Shown here: positions 7,871 through 16,135 of the stretch, piece after piece | How the letters are laid out: every line of letters starts with the position of its first letter | How positions within the stretch are numbered: the stretch's first letter is position 1 | Assembly: GCF_900454495.1 (NCBI RefSeq) | Contig: NZ_UGSI01000001.1 | Location: 248,001-312,000, forward strand | Reading direction: 5' to 3' | Length of the DNA: 64,000 bases | Source: Paenibacillus macerans | GTDB lineage: Bacteria; Bacillota; Bacilli; Paenibacillales; Paenibacillaceae | Position numbers and translations under genes: made by a program | Notes under the pieces: model-generated | Told to the model about the DNA's origin: nothing | What the model saw: only the letters and a program-made list of their open reading frames with translations | Database searches by the model: none

Positions 7871-9001
7871 CTAAATAACATCGGCTTCATGTGAACCTTT
7901 AGTGATGGATTGTCGTAAACTAATGTCTATTTCATGTATAAGGTTGGGGAGTCGATCAATCTTCCACCATGCCGGAATTGTGACAGGGTTTATGCCCATT
8001 TTTTTTATTTGTTTAACTGCTTCATTAAATTTCTTGATTTCTCCATCGTATTCTTCCCTTGCTTTCCAAATTGATCTCTTCTGATTGATCAGTTCTATTA
8101 CCTCAATCATATTCTCACGATATTTTCGCTTATAGTCAGAGTTACTTATCAATTCTCTAGCTTCTTTTAAGGTAAAGTAATCCTCGTATCCAACCGTTTT
8201 CCTGTAATACGACAATAATACCTTCTCGGATAAATCTTGGTCCGAAAAATCTTCCAAAGTCTTTCCAGAAATCTGATAGTATTGTTTTAGGTTGTTCATT
8301 TTCCTCTTTTTACATTGCACTTCTAATCGAATGATATCTTTAGCATCCTGTCCTTTTGGAAATTCATCACCGAATACCTTGTTCATCTGAAACTGCTTGT
8401 TATAAAAATGAACAACTACCGATTTACTTTGTATACGGAATGCATTCTTATAAGGCTCTTTGCGTTTTGTACGCAGGTTTGCCTCAAGACACACTTCAAA
8501 TTTTTTTGGCTTGTCGGCACGGCGAATTAGCTCCATATATACGGCGTCCGAATATTAATGCAGTAGTCGATACGATCAACTTTATACTTTGAAATATCAT
8601 TAAATATAAATGAACTATAGTAGCTAATTAACTGCTGTTTATATGCAAGTCGAACTGGCTCAAATAGTTTACGAAATGCGGCTGAAATCAAATTGTAATC
8701 ACTGTGTTTGCTGACCTCCAAATATTGATCATTGTCAATCAGTTCTAGGATTCAACCTAATTTCAAGTGCTTTGTAAATATATTTTTGATTATTGCTTTG
8801 GTATTGCCTATCTATCAAGTAGATTAAAAGTCCATTATCTTTGAAAAGCTCGAAAGTTGTCCATGATATATGGTTCCATTTTTGTGGGTAATACTTGGCC
8901 TTCAATCTTTCTGAACATTGCTGTAGAGCCTTAAATAAAGCTTCTTCAGTATAGAAATTAATCGGAATTGACAACATTACAGTATGATACCCTATTTTCA
9001 C
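7871..9001 (-). pseudogene. replication-initiation-like protein, broken by two frameshifts
   Basis: Three leftward pieces in different frames read as one protein. Piece one runs 9001-8735 (GTG start, MKIGYHTVMLSI). Piece two runs on to about 8527 (LIDNDQYLEVSKHS...VDRIDYCINIRTPY). Piece three runs 8536-7871 (MELIRRADKPKKF...). The first break lies near 8737. The second is a TATATAT run near 8536, where a two-base AT slip restores the frame. The motif VDRIDYCINI, followed by VVVHFYNK and IIRLEVQ, recalls Rep proteins of plasmids, phages and integrative elements. The family call is tentative. Joined length is about 375 residues. Confidence 0.5.
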
Positions 9002-9032
9002 GCAAACACATCCTTTTCTGAATGTGTTTGCG
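9001..9032 (-). promoter_or_regulatory. hairpin enclosing the start region of the Rep-like gene
   Basis: CGCAAACACAT (9001-9011) and ATGTGTTTGCG (9022-9032) are perfect 11-base inverted repeats with a 10-base loop. The loop carries the AAGGA that would be the ribosome site for the GTG at 9001, so the structure could control translation, or be a protein-binding operator. No T-run follows in the leftward direction. Confidence 0.5.
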
Positions 9033-9116
9033 CACTTTTAATTTGTTACAAATAGAGTCAACACTACAAAATTACTGACGATAGACGTAACAGACATATA
9101 TAAAATCTTTGAGATA

Positions 9117-9147
<31 letters not shown>

Positions 9148-9163
9148 ACGGTTAAGCTTTATT

Positions 9164-9835
9164 TCACTTTTGGGCTAAAAACTCATCAAACCTTGCTTTG
9201 TTTATCATAAATACCCGCTTTCTTAATGGTGGTGTCCTTCGATCAGCTCGCATTAAGCGAGATTTTGGTCTTTTTTCATTGCTTTCAAAGATCCCTGCTT
9301 CAACCATGTAATGATCCAAATCTTTTTCTGCGGTTAACAACTTAATCCCATTACGAATAAAATAAGCACGAATCCACTTCCACGTATTAGAGTAAGGAAG
9401 ATAGTAGTAACTATCATCTTCCCAACCGAAATTGTCAGTTTCGTCTGAAGGACTTTCTGTTAATGGAAACAGCTTTATCTCAGAAATGTACAGCTTTTGA
9501 GCTTTTAAAAATTCCTGAGCATCGAAGTCCTTCTGGACATTAGGTTCTTGTTCAGTCACCTTGTTCAAGAGGGAGTTCATTTCTCGACTATTTTTAGTAC
9601 TAGATATATACTCTAATGCATCTTCATCTTCAAGCCACTCATCATTGAAAAAAAACTTCTTAGCTTTTGTTCTTATAATGCGCGATGATAACTTTATTGC
9701 AATTCTAAGATATCTATATTGATCCTACTTATACACTAAAAAATCACGATCAATAAATGTTGTGGTCAGCCAGTTTCCTTTTTCTATTGATTCGTCACTT
9801 AGATTCAATGTAATACATTTGTATTTTTCATACCT
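9164..9835 (-). pseudogene. unknown island protein interrupted by TAG
   Basis: An intact leftward stretch from ATG 9580 to 9164 gives 138 residues ending in RKRVFMINKARFDEFLAQK. The same frame continues upstream with protein-like sequence (EWLEDEDALEYISS, RYLRIAIKLSSRIIRTKAKK) to a TAG at 9725-9727. It goes on beyond that (YEKYKCITLN, GNWLTTTFIDRDFLVYK) to about 9835, where the integrase remnant begins. The simplest reading is a gene inactivated by a nonsense mutation and truncated at its 5' end. I do not recognise the family. The shorter 138-residue product could still be made. Confidence 0.5.
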
Positions 9836-9837
9836 TT

Positions 9838-10927
9838 GGTACCAATGACAACGGTAAACCGAAGCAATATAAAAAGCGGGGCTTCAAAACCAAACAGGAA
9901 GCTCTAAAAGCAATGAATGAACTCGAACATGCTCTGTCTGCCGGAACCTATATAAAGCCCCACAAAATGACCTATCGGCAATACATGCTTGAACAGTGGC
10001 TTGAGGATAAACAAACTAGGGTAAAGCAGCAAACCATCGGAACATATCGTTGGTTGGTTGGTTGAGCTACATATTTTACCAACACTAGGGCATGTAGAAC
10101 TTACCCAGCTTACTCCAATGATGATTCAGCAACTTTACAACCGCCTTACCAAGGAGAAGTCGTTGTCCGATGAAAACATTCAAAAAGTCCATACGCTAAT
10201 AAATGATTCGCTTAAAAAAGCTGAACGTTGGGGACTGATCCAGAAGAATCCCGCTTCGCTGGTTGATCGGCCTAAGGCGGTAAAAAAAGAAATAAAAGTT
10301 TGGAATCTGGAGCAAGTTAAGCTGTTCCTTAAGAACGCTGATTTAAATGCTCGGTATTTTATAGCCCCGCTTCTGGGATTAACCACTGGAATGCGAGTAG
10401 GTGAGATATTAGGTTTGCGTTGGAAAGATGTAGACCTTGAACGGGGATTTATTCGTGTAACTCAAACCTTGAGCAGTGATGGAAAAGAACTTATGCCTTA
10501 CACCAAAACTGCCTCAGGAATGAGAACAATCGACTTGCCCCCTGAGACGATCTCATATTTGGAAATGCATAAGAAGCGAATTGATAAGGAACGTAAGTCA
10601 CCGTTGTATCATGATTTGGATTTGGTCGTTTGTACGGAATTCGGCACTCCGACAAACAAAAGCAATATCAGGAGATTTTTCAATGCTCAGATCAACAAGC
10701 TGGGACTCCCCAAAATCCGATTCCATGACACGAGACATACTCACGCTACACTACTTCTAATTCAAGGCGTAAATCCGAAGATTGTAAGTGAACGTTTGGG
10801 CCATGCAGACGTCAGAATAAGCCTCGATACTTATTCCCACCTACTTCCGAGTATGCAGAAAGAAACCGCGATTATGTTAGGAAAAATGCTATTTGAGGAA
10901 GAAAAGGAGGAGGTTATTTTGAACTAG
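9838..10927 (+). pseudogene. tyrosine recombinase (integrase), frameshifted and 5'-truncated
   Basis: The N-terminal arm-binding part is readable from about 9838 (NGKPKQYKKRGFKTKQEAL) into the SAM-like core-binding domain and hits a TGA at 10063. The frame then shifts. From about 10058 the rest reads through to 10927 (ELHILPTLGHVELTQL...). The break lies in a TTGG repeat at about 10049-10064, where removing one 4-base unit restores WLVELHILP. The catalytic domain is complete: R in TGMRVGEILGLRW, HDTRHTHA, GHADVRISLDTYSH with H and Tyr. The usual first 20 or so residues are absent, so the 5' end was lost too. A GTG/ATG-initiated catalytic fragment might still be made, but site-specific integration is unlikely. 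Confidence 0.75.
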
Positions 10928-11040
10928 TCAGAGGCTTGAAAATCACGATGAAATGACCAAAACAACACCTTCTTGACCAAAACTTGACCATTTGAATCAA
11001 AATGGTTTATTTGTCATGCATAAAAAAGTAGCTAGAAAGC

Positions 11041-11069
11041 AAAGAACCCTTACTCTGTAAGGGTCCTTT
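11041..11069 (-). terminator. terminator of tRNA-Val
   Basis: AAAGRACCCTTAC and GTAAGGGTCCTTT pair over about 13 positions with one mismatch. Read leftward it follows the tRNA 3' end by six bases, as expected for a terminator. Confidence 0.7.
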
Positions 11070-11074
11070 CTCAA

Positions 11075-11147
11075 TGATCTGCAGTGGGCTCGAACCACTG
11101 ACCCCCACCCTGTCAAGATGGTGCTCTCCCAGCTGAGCTAGCAGATC
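11075..11147 (-). tRNA. tRNA-Val (anticodon GAC)
   Basis: The leftward strand folds into a full cloverleaf: acceptor GATCTGC/GCAGATC, D-arm GCTC...GAGC, anticodon stem CCATC/GGTGG with loop TTGACAG (anticodon GAC, valine), T-arm AGTGG-TTCGAGC-CCACT and discriminator A. CCA is not encoded. Its 3' end faces the AT-rich island, so it is the probable attachment gene. Confidence 0.93.
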
Positions 11148-11291
11148 AGAATATTGTGAAGACAAAATTTATAATAACAGGCAGAGACGACTCTGTCAAA
11201 TACTTTTTTTTGCGTATATCCGGAGCGGGATGAGACAACAATGGAATATGCCAGTTTAGGGCAAGGTTATTACCAGGAAGGGATGTTTCAT

Positions 11292-11525
11292 ATGCAGCGT
11301 AACTTCAATGCGTCCCCGGCGGGACAGGGGCGGAACAAATACGCCGGCTGGGCCGCCGTTTTGGCTGCGGCCGTTCTGCTTGCGCTGGTCAGCGCCTGCA
11401 GCCTGGCGCCGGACCGGGCGACGATGAAAAAGCAGGCGGAGGGATGGCCGTGGCCGTTTGGCGTATCCGTTTCGAACGATGTGTACTCACCAACGATCGC
11501 GGAAGATGTGTACTCCAAGGATTAG
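11292..11525 (+). CDS. small putative lipoprotein
   Basis: 77 residues from ATG 11292, chosen over an ATG 9 bases earlier because GGAAGGG then has the right spacing. A polar N-terminus leads to a hydrophobic stretch (AAVLAAAVLLALV) ending in the lipobox-like LVSAC, so the mature protein would be a membrane-anchored lipoprotein of about 45 residues. The tail has no recognisable motif. It is the first gene after the tRNA and is GC-rich like the core. Family unknown; a real gene is likely but not certain. Confidence 0.55.
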   Translation: MQRNFNASPAGQGRNKYAGWAAVLAAAVLLALVSACSLAPDRATMKKQAEGWPWPFGVSVSNDVYSPTIAEDVYSKD

Positions 11526-11632
11526 GTTTCCGGGAGTATCCGTAGGTTCAACTATACATGGAAACTATTTTTTTGTATAATAGTGCAGTTAAAATTATAG
11601 ATATACGAGCAAACCTTGGGAGGGGAAGCCTG

Positions 11633-12085
11633 GTGTCAGCCGCTACGATTATACACGCCAAAACAGAGGAACAATTGCAGAAATGCCTGGATATCCGCAA
11701 GGAAGTTTTTGTGGAGGAGCAGAAGGTGCCGATCGATTTGGAAATAGACGAATTCGACAAAATCGGCCCGGATGTCCATCATGTGCTGATCGAGTTGAAC
11801 GGCGAATACGCCGCCACAGGACGGCTGACTTATTATAAAGACAATTCGGCGAAAATGCAGCGGATTGCCGTGCGCAAGCCTTTTCGCTCGCAAGGCGTCG
11901 GAAAAATACTGCTGATCGCTCTGGAAGAGCTGGCGCGCGAGCTTGGCCTGGAGAAATCGGTGCTCGATGCGCAGTGTCAGGCCGAGGGCTTCTACGCGAA
12001 GCTGGGTTATGAGACGATTTCGGCCGAGCCGTTCGACGACGCGGGTATCTCCCATGTGCGTATGGTCAAACCGTTAAAGTCATAG
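11633..12085 (+). CDS. GNAT family N-acetyltransferase (YjcF-like)
   Basis: 150 residues from GTG 11633, supported by GGGAGGGGA 7 bases upstream; an earlier in-frame ATG has no such site. The whole chain is a single GNAT fold: LDIRKEVFVEEQKVP is the typical YjcF/ElaA-type opening; the acetyl-CoA loop is RSQGVGKILL around residues 85-95; the AEGFYAKLGYE segment is the usual beta6-beta7 region. The acceptor is unknown. It stands alone with its own promoter region (TATAAT at about 11576). Confidence 0.88.
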   Translation: MSAATIIHAKTEEQLQKCLDIRKEVFVEEQKVPIDLEIDEFDKIGPDVHHVLIELNGEYAATGRLTYYKDNSAKMQRIAVRKPFRSQGVGKILLIALEELARELGLEKSVLDAQCQAEGFYAKLGYETISAEPFDDAGISHVRMVKPLKS

Positions 12086-12143
12086 TTTTCGGGTTATGGG
12101 GCAATCTATAATCATACTCTTGATAAGGAGATGTGATCGTAAG

Positions 12144-12383
12144 ATGGCCCTGGATACCAGAGAAACGTTTATCGCAGTCCGCAAAAACGGCAACGGCGAC
12201 TTGCGGGAGTTTAAAACGTCGAGCGGGCGGGTGCTCAATTACGAGCAGGCGCTTGAGGAAGTTAAAGCCGGCGCCATCGCCGGAGTCAACGTCTTTAAAG
12301 GCCGGGACGGCGAAATGTATATCCGCGGCGACGCCGACGGAGATCCGTCGAACAACCTGGACAACCTGCCGAGCTTCGAATAG
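12144..12383 (+). CDS. DUF3892 domain protein
   Basis: 79 residues from ATG 12144, with AAGGAG 12 bases before. The pattern ETFIAVRKNGNGDL, then GRVLNYEQALEEVKAGAIAGVNVFKGRDG and a NNLDNLP tail matches the small DUF3892 proteins common in Bacillota. No enzymatic motif; function unknown. A strong hairpin terminator follows immediately. Confidence 0.85.
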   Translation: MALDTRETFIAVRKNGNGDLREFKTSSGRVLNYEQALEEVKAGAIAGVNVFKGRDGEMYIRGDADGDPSNNLDNLPSFE

Positions 12384-12414
12384 GAACCCGCATCCGTCCT
12401 TGTCCAATATGCGA

Positions 12415-12450
12415 AACAACCTCCGGCTTTACGGCCGAAGGTTGTTTTTT
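12415..12450. terminator. rho-independent terminator
   Basis: AACAACCTCCGGC-TTTAC-GGCCGAAGGTTGTT followed by six T. It ends the DUF3892 gene and lies just before the end of the convergent gene. Confidence 0.85.
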
Positions 12451-12455
12451 GCCTT

Positions 12456-13193
12456 CTACAGCGTATAAATTTCGTGCTGGCGCAGAAACTCCATCTCCCC
12501 GGTTTTCCCGATAAAAGACTCCATCTCGTCCCCGTAATGCATCAGCAAAATTTTGCTTTGAATCTCCGGGGGCAAGGAGAGCAGTTCCTGAAGCGTGGTA
12601 TGTACTTCGCCAGGGCCGGTAAGCTGGACCTCGTGCAAAATTTTTCGGCAGTTTCTTTCCGTTACGAGCCGGGTCAACAGCTCCGGTTGGAATGTTTTAT
12701 CCGCACTGTAAAAAACCTCGCCGTTAAAATAAAGCGAATAACTTGCTTTACCCGGAATATGCGGCGTTTGGATAATTTCAACGGAAATCCCCTGCGACAA
12801 CCGCTCGGTTTTTCCTTCCGCGAGAAGCCGGACGTCAAAGATATCGTCAAGCGAGCCAATCACCCCATCCTGACTCATTCCGCCCTTTAACGTATTTTCC
12901 CATAACGGTTGGGCCAACTTGTCGGCAATGTAGAGTACCGGCTTCTTCCCGGAGCCGTATTTCATACGAAAGGCGAATTCTTCGAGGCCTCCGACATGGT
13001 CGCCGTGGATATGCGTGATCAGAATAGCGTCGATTTGATCCAACGGTTTGCCAAGCGAATGCAGTGCAAGCGGCGCGGTAATGCCGCAATCGATCAACAG
13101 CGTAAAGTCCTCCGCATACAAGAGGCCGTTATTGTTAAAGTACTTTTTGGCGAATGCCCCGCCTGTGCCAAGCATTTGCAGACGAAGTGTCAT
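12456..13193 (-). CDS. MBL-fold metallohydrolase
   Basis: 245 residues from ATG 13193, fixed by CAAGGAGG just upstream; longer in-frame readings start in sequence without a ribosome site. Metallo-beta-lactamase fold: ITHIHGDHVGGLEEF (HxHxDH) near residues 58-72, DCG before it, a central histidine in TPHIPGKASY, and LLMHYGDE near the C-terminus. The layout resembles RNase Z/AtsA-type hydrolases of the superfamily, but the substrate cannot be read from motifs. It is monocistronic and convergent with the DUF3892 gene. Confidence 0.9.
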   Translation of the reverse strand: MTLRLQMLGTGGAFAKKYFNNNGLLYAEDFTLLIDCGITAPLALHSLGKPLDQIDAILITHIHGDHVGGLEEFAFRMKYGSGKKPVLYIADKLAQPLWENTLKGGMSQDGVIGSLDDIFDVRLLAEGKTERLSQGISVEIIQTPHIPGKASYSLYFNGEVFYSADKTFQPELLTRLVTERNCRKILHEVQLTGPGEVHTTLQELLSLPPEIQSKILLMHYGDEMESFIGKTGEMEFLRQHEIYTL

Positions 13194-13395
13194 AAATATC
13201 CTCCTTGTGAAAGTTGCATCCTTTCCTTTAATGTACTCCAATTCCCTTCCAAACGAAAGCCCCCGGCTCCGGAGCGAAGCAAAGCTAGCGGACAAGACGG
13301 AAAAAATATCCGGCTTTTACCGGTAATACCGCAACTTGCCCGTACAGGCGGAGTATAAATTTATATCAACATGAATCAAATGGAGGTTCATACCA

Positions 13396-13956
13396 ATGAA
13401 TTTGAAATGGAGAAGAATTGCTTTCCTTGTCATAGCCTTCTCTTTAATGGGAGGGTCCATGTTATTTGCCGATGCGGCCACCCAAAAGGTGAAACTGCTG
13501 CTGAACGGCCGCGAAATGGAAGACGGCGGATATGTTATCGACGGGAAAACCTACGTCCCTTTACGGAGTCTCGATGGATTGGTGGAGTATAATGAAGAAA
13601 CGAAAACGGTCAATTACTATAAACCGAACGTTCATATGTCTTTGTCTAGGGAGGACGGAGTGTTCGGGGATATCAAAAAGACGGGCAAGCTTAAATTTTT
13701 CGTATTTTCGCAAATCGATAATTTGAAGACTAACATTTCAGCGGTTCGCGTCTCGATCACGGCGCCCGACGGAACCTCGAAGGAAATCCAGACCGATGAA
13801 ATCAAGGATCAGAAGGATAATTTCTGGTTCCGCACTAAAGACTACACGTACGATTTCAAAGCAACCGGGCGGTATACGGTCGGATTTTATATGAAGCCGT
13901 CCGGCGGAACGGATTTTGTGCTGGTATCGGAGAAAGGTATCAATGTCCTGGAATAG
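13396..13956 (+). CDS. secreted stalk-domain protein
   Basis: 186 residues with a signal peptide (MNLKWRRIAFLVIAFSLMGG...FADAA). A single short stalk/copper-amine-oxidase-like unit follows (VKLLLNGREM...GKTYVPLRSL...V.YNEETKTVNYY), then a beta-rich C-terminal half (SAVRVSITAPDGTSKEIQT...GRYTVGFYM) that looks like an Ig-like domain. ATGGAGG lies 9 bases upstream of the ATG. It is a second, unrelated-in-detail member of the stalk-domain class in this window (the other is at 7006). Function unknown. Confidence 0.8.
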   Translation: MNLKWRRIAFLVIAFSLMGGSMLFADAATQKVKLLLNGREMEDGGYVIDGKTYVPLRSLDGLVEYNEETKTVNYYKPNVHMSLSREDGVFGDIKKTGKLKFFVFSQIDNLKTNISAVRVSITAPDGTSKEIQTDEIKDQKDNFWFRTKDYTYDFKATGRYTVGFYMKPSGGTDFVLVSEKGINVLE

Positions 13957-14077
13957 GTGCAAAATAATCTACACAGCGGGGCTGGGAAAATTGACCTGTC
14001 CATCCGAAAATGTTACGATACGGGGGATAAGGCAACACTATTTAAAACCATTAAAACCATTAAAGCGAGGTAATTTA

Positions 14078-14401
14078 ATGAGCGACCACAATCACGAACA
14101 CGGCGAAGCGTGCGGATGCGGGCATGACCATGACCACGATCATGAGCACGAAGAGTTTGTGTTGACGCTGACGGACGAACAAGGCAACGACGTAGAAATG
14201 GTGCTCGTCGAAACGTTCGACGTAGGCGAAAAAGTGTACGCACTTCTGTTGGAGCGAAACAATCCGGAAGCGGACGGCATCATTCTCCGCATGGAAGAAG
14301 AAAATGAAGAGATGGTGCTTTACAATATCGAAGACGAAGCAGAATGGAAGCAAGTGGAGGAAGCATACAACGAACTTGTCTCCCAGCTTGATGAAGTTTA
14401 A
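14078..14401 (+). CDS. DUF1292 protein with histidine-rich N-terminus
   Basis: 107 residues from ATG 14078. The first 27 residues are metal-ligand-rich: about ten His plus CGCG within MSDHNHEHGEACGCGHDHD. The remainder (FVLTLTDEQGNDVEM...ERNNPEADGIILRMEEE...W..VEEAYNEL) is the standard acidic DUF1292 (YrzB-like) fold. The His/Cys head is an addition to the usual DUF1292 protein and suggests zinc or nickel binding or storage. AAAGCGAGG precedes the start. A strong terminator follows. Confidence 0.85.
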   Translation: MSDHNHEHGEACGCGHDHDHDHEHEEFVLTLTDEQGNDVEMVLVETFDVGEKVYALLLERNNPEADGIILRMEEENEEMVLYNIEDEAEWKQVEEAYNELVSQLDEV

Positions 14402-14422
14402 TAACGCCTCGGCGCAATAATC

Positions 14423-14452
14423 AAAAGCTCCCCGATTTTTCGGGGAGCTTTT
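14423..14452. terminator. bidirectional rho-independent terminator
   Basis: AAAAGCTCCCCG-ATTTTT-CGGGGAGCTTTT, with A and T runs on both sides, placed between convergent genes. Confidence 0.9.
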
Positions 14453-14472
14453 GATTTGCATAAGTTTAGGCT

Positions 14473-15948
14473 TTAGAAGATCGGGTCTGCCTCCACGATG
14501 ACCTTTACATTTTCGATCTTCCGGTCTTCCGGCCCTTTCACCGGCAAACCGACCTCCACATGGTCGACGATATAGTCGATATTATCCTGGGAAATGACTT
14601 CGCCGGGGAGCAAAATCGGAATCCCTGGCGGATATACGTAAATAAACTCGGCAATGATCCGGCCCGCCGACTCCTTGAACGGAATCACTTCGGTATCGGC
14701 GTAAAAGGCGTCCCGCGGAATCAGGGAGAGCTGCGGGATTTCCGGTACTTTGACGATCAACTCGTTGGCATTGCCTTCTTTATAGTAAATGCCGGACAGT
14801 TCGCGCAGCGCCTTCAGCAATATGTCGGCGGTTTCCCGCGTATCCCCCGGCGTAATCAGACAGAGGATATTGTACATATCGCTGAGCTCAACCTCGATAT
14901 TATAATGCTCACGCAGCCAATTTTCCGTTTCGTAGCCGGTGATGCCCAAATGGCGGACATGGATCGTAAGCTTGGTCGGATCATGGTCATAGGCCGCTTC
15001 GCTGCCCAAAATTTCCCGTCCAAAGCAGTACAGCCCCTCAATTTTGTTGATTTCTTCGCGGACGTACTGCGCCAGCTCCACCGATTGTTCGGCCAACTCG
15101 CGGCCGTGCAGCGCGAGATTTCTGCGGGCGGTATCGAGGGAAGCCAGCAGCAAATAGGAAGTCGACGTCGTCGTCAGCATACTGATGATCGTTTGCACGC
15201 GCTGCGGATTTACATAACCGTTTTTCGTGTTGACGTTTAGAATCGAACTCTGCGTCATGGAACCCCCAAGCTTGTGAACGCTCGTCGCCGCCATATCCGC
15301 GCCGGCCTGCATGGCCGACATCGGCAGCTGCTCGTGAAAATGGATGTGCACGCCGTGCGCTTCGTCCACAAGCACGGGAACATGAAAGCTGTGGGCAAGG
15401 TCGACGATTTCCTTCAGGTTGGCGCATACCCCGAAATACGTCGGATTAATGACCACAACCGCTTTGGCGTCGGGATGGCGCTGCAAAGCGCGGCGCACCG
15501 AGGACGTCGTAATGCCGTGATCGATGCCGAGACTAAAGTCCTGGGCCGGCGACACGAAGACCGGCTTGGCTCCGGCGAAAATAATCGCCGACATGACTGA
15601 TTTGTGAATGTTTCTTGGAACGATAATTTTATCGCCCGGCGAACAAACGGATAATATCATGGTCATGATGGCCCCGCTTGTGCCTTGAACGGAAAAAAAC
15701 GTATGGTCCGCGCCAAACGCGTCGGCGGCGAGCTTTTGCGCTTCCTCGATCACGCCGGTCGGCTGATGGAGATCGTCCAGCGGCGCGATGTTGATCAAAT
15801 CGATCGACAAGGCATTATCGCCGATGAATTCACGGAATTCTTTATCGGTGCCGAGCCCCTTTTTGTGCCCGGGAATGTGAAATTGAACGGGATTGCCGGC
15901 CGCGTGTCTTTTGAGTGCGGTAAAAAGCGGCGTGCTTTGATGATCCAT
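14473..15948 (-). CDS. Orn/Lys/Arg decarboxylase family protein (SpeA-like)
   Basis: PLP-dependent fold-type I decarboxylase, 491 residues from ATG 15948; an ATG three codons upstream abuts the AGGCAGGG site and is less likely. Signatures: FHIPGHKKGLG near the N-terminus; the PLP lysine in SVHKLGGSMTQSS near residue 230; VDEAHGVH just before it; a C-terminal Orn/DAP/Arg decarboxylase domain ending PGEVISQD...GPEDR. The short length (about 490) matches Bacillota SpeA/YaaO-type enzymes rather than the 700-residue enterobacterial ones. It makes agmatine, cadaverine or putrescine; substrate not decidable here. Confidence 0.9.
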   Translation of the reverse strand: MDHQSTPLFTALKRHAAGNPVQFHIPGHKKGLGTDKEFREFIGDNALSIDLINIAPLDDLHQPTGVIEEAQKLAADAFGADHTFFSVQGTSGAIMTMILSVCSPGDKIIVPRNIHKSVMSAIIFAGAKPVFVSPAQDFSLGIDHGITTSSVRRALQRHPDAKAVVVINPTYFGVCANLKEIVDLAHSFHVPVLVDEAHGVHIHFHEQLPMSAMQAGADMAATSVHKLGGSMTQSSILNVNTKNGYVNPQRVQTIISMLTTTSTSYLLLASLDTARRNLALHGRELAEQSVELAQYVREEINKIEGLYCFGREILGSEAAYDHDPTKLTIHVRHLGITGYETENWLREHYNIEVELSDMYNILCLITPGDTRETADILLKALRELSGIYYKEGNANELIVKVPEIPQLSLIPRDAFYADTEVIPFKESAGRIIAEFIYVYPPGIPILLPGEVISQDNIDYIVDHVEVGLPVKGPEDRKIENVKVIVEADPIF

Positions 15949-16135
15949 ATGGGCCATCCCTGCCTTTCATCGTTAAAATATAAACAAGCTTGAGTATAAC
16001 AAAAACGGTTCGGAATGCAAGTGAACATTGGCGAGGGAAAGAAAAATGCGATTGCAGCGGGTAAGAACGCTCCCCAAAAGGACAAACTAAAACGGAAAAA
16101 TCATACTTGGAGAGATAGCGGAGGGGAGATTGGCC

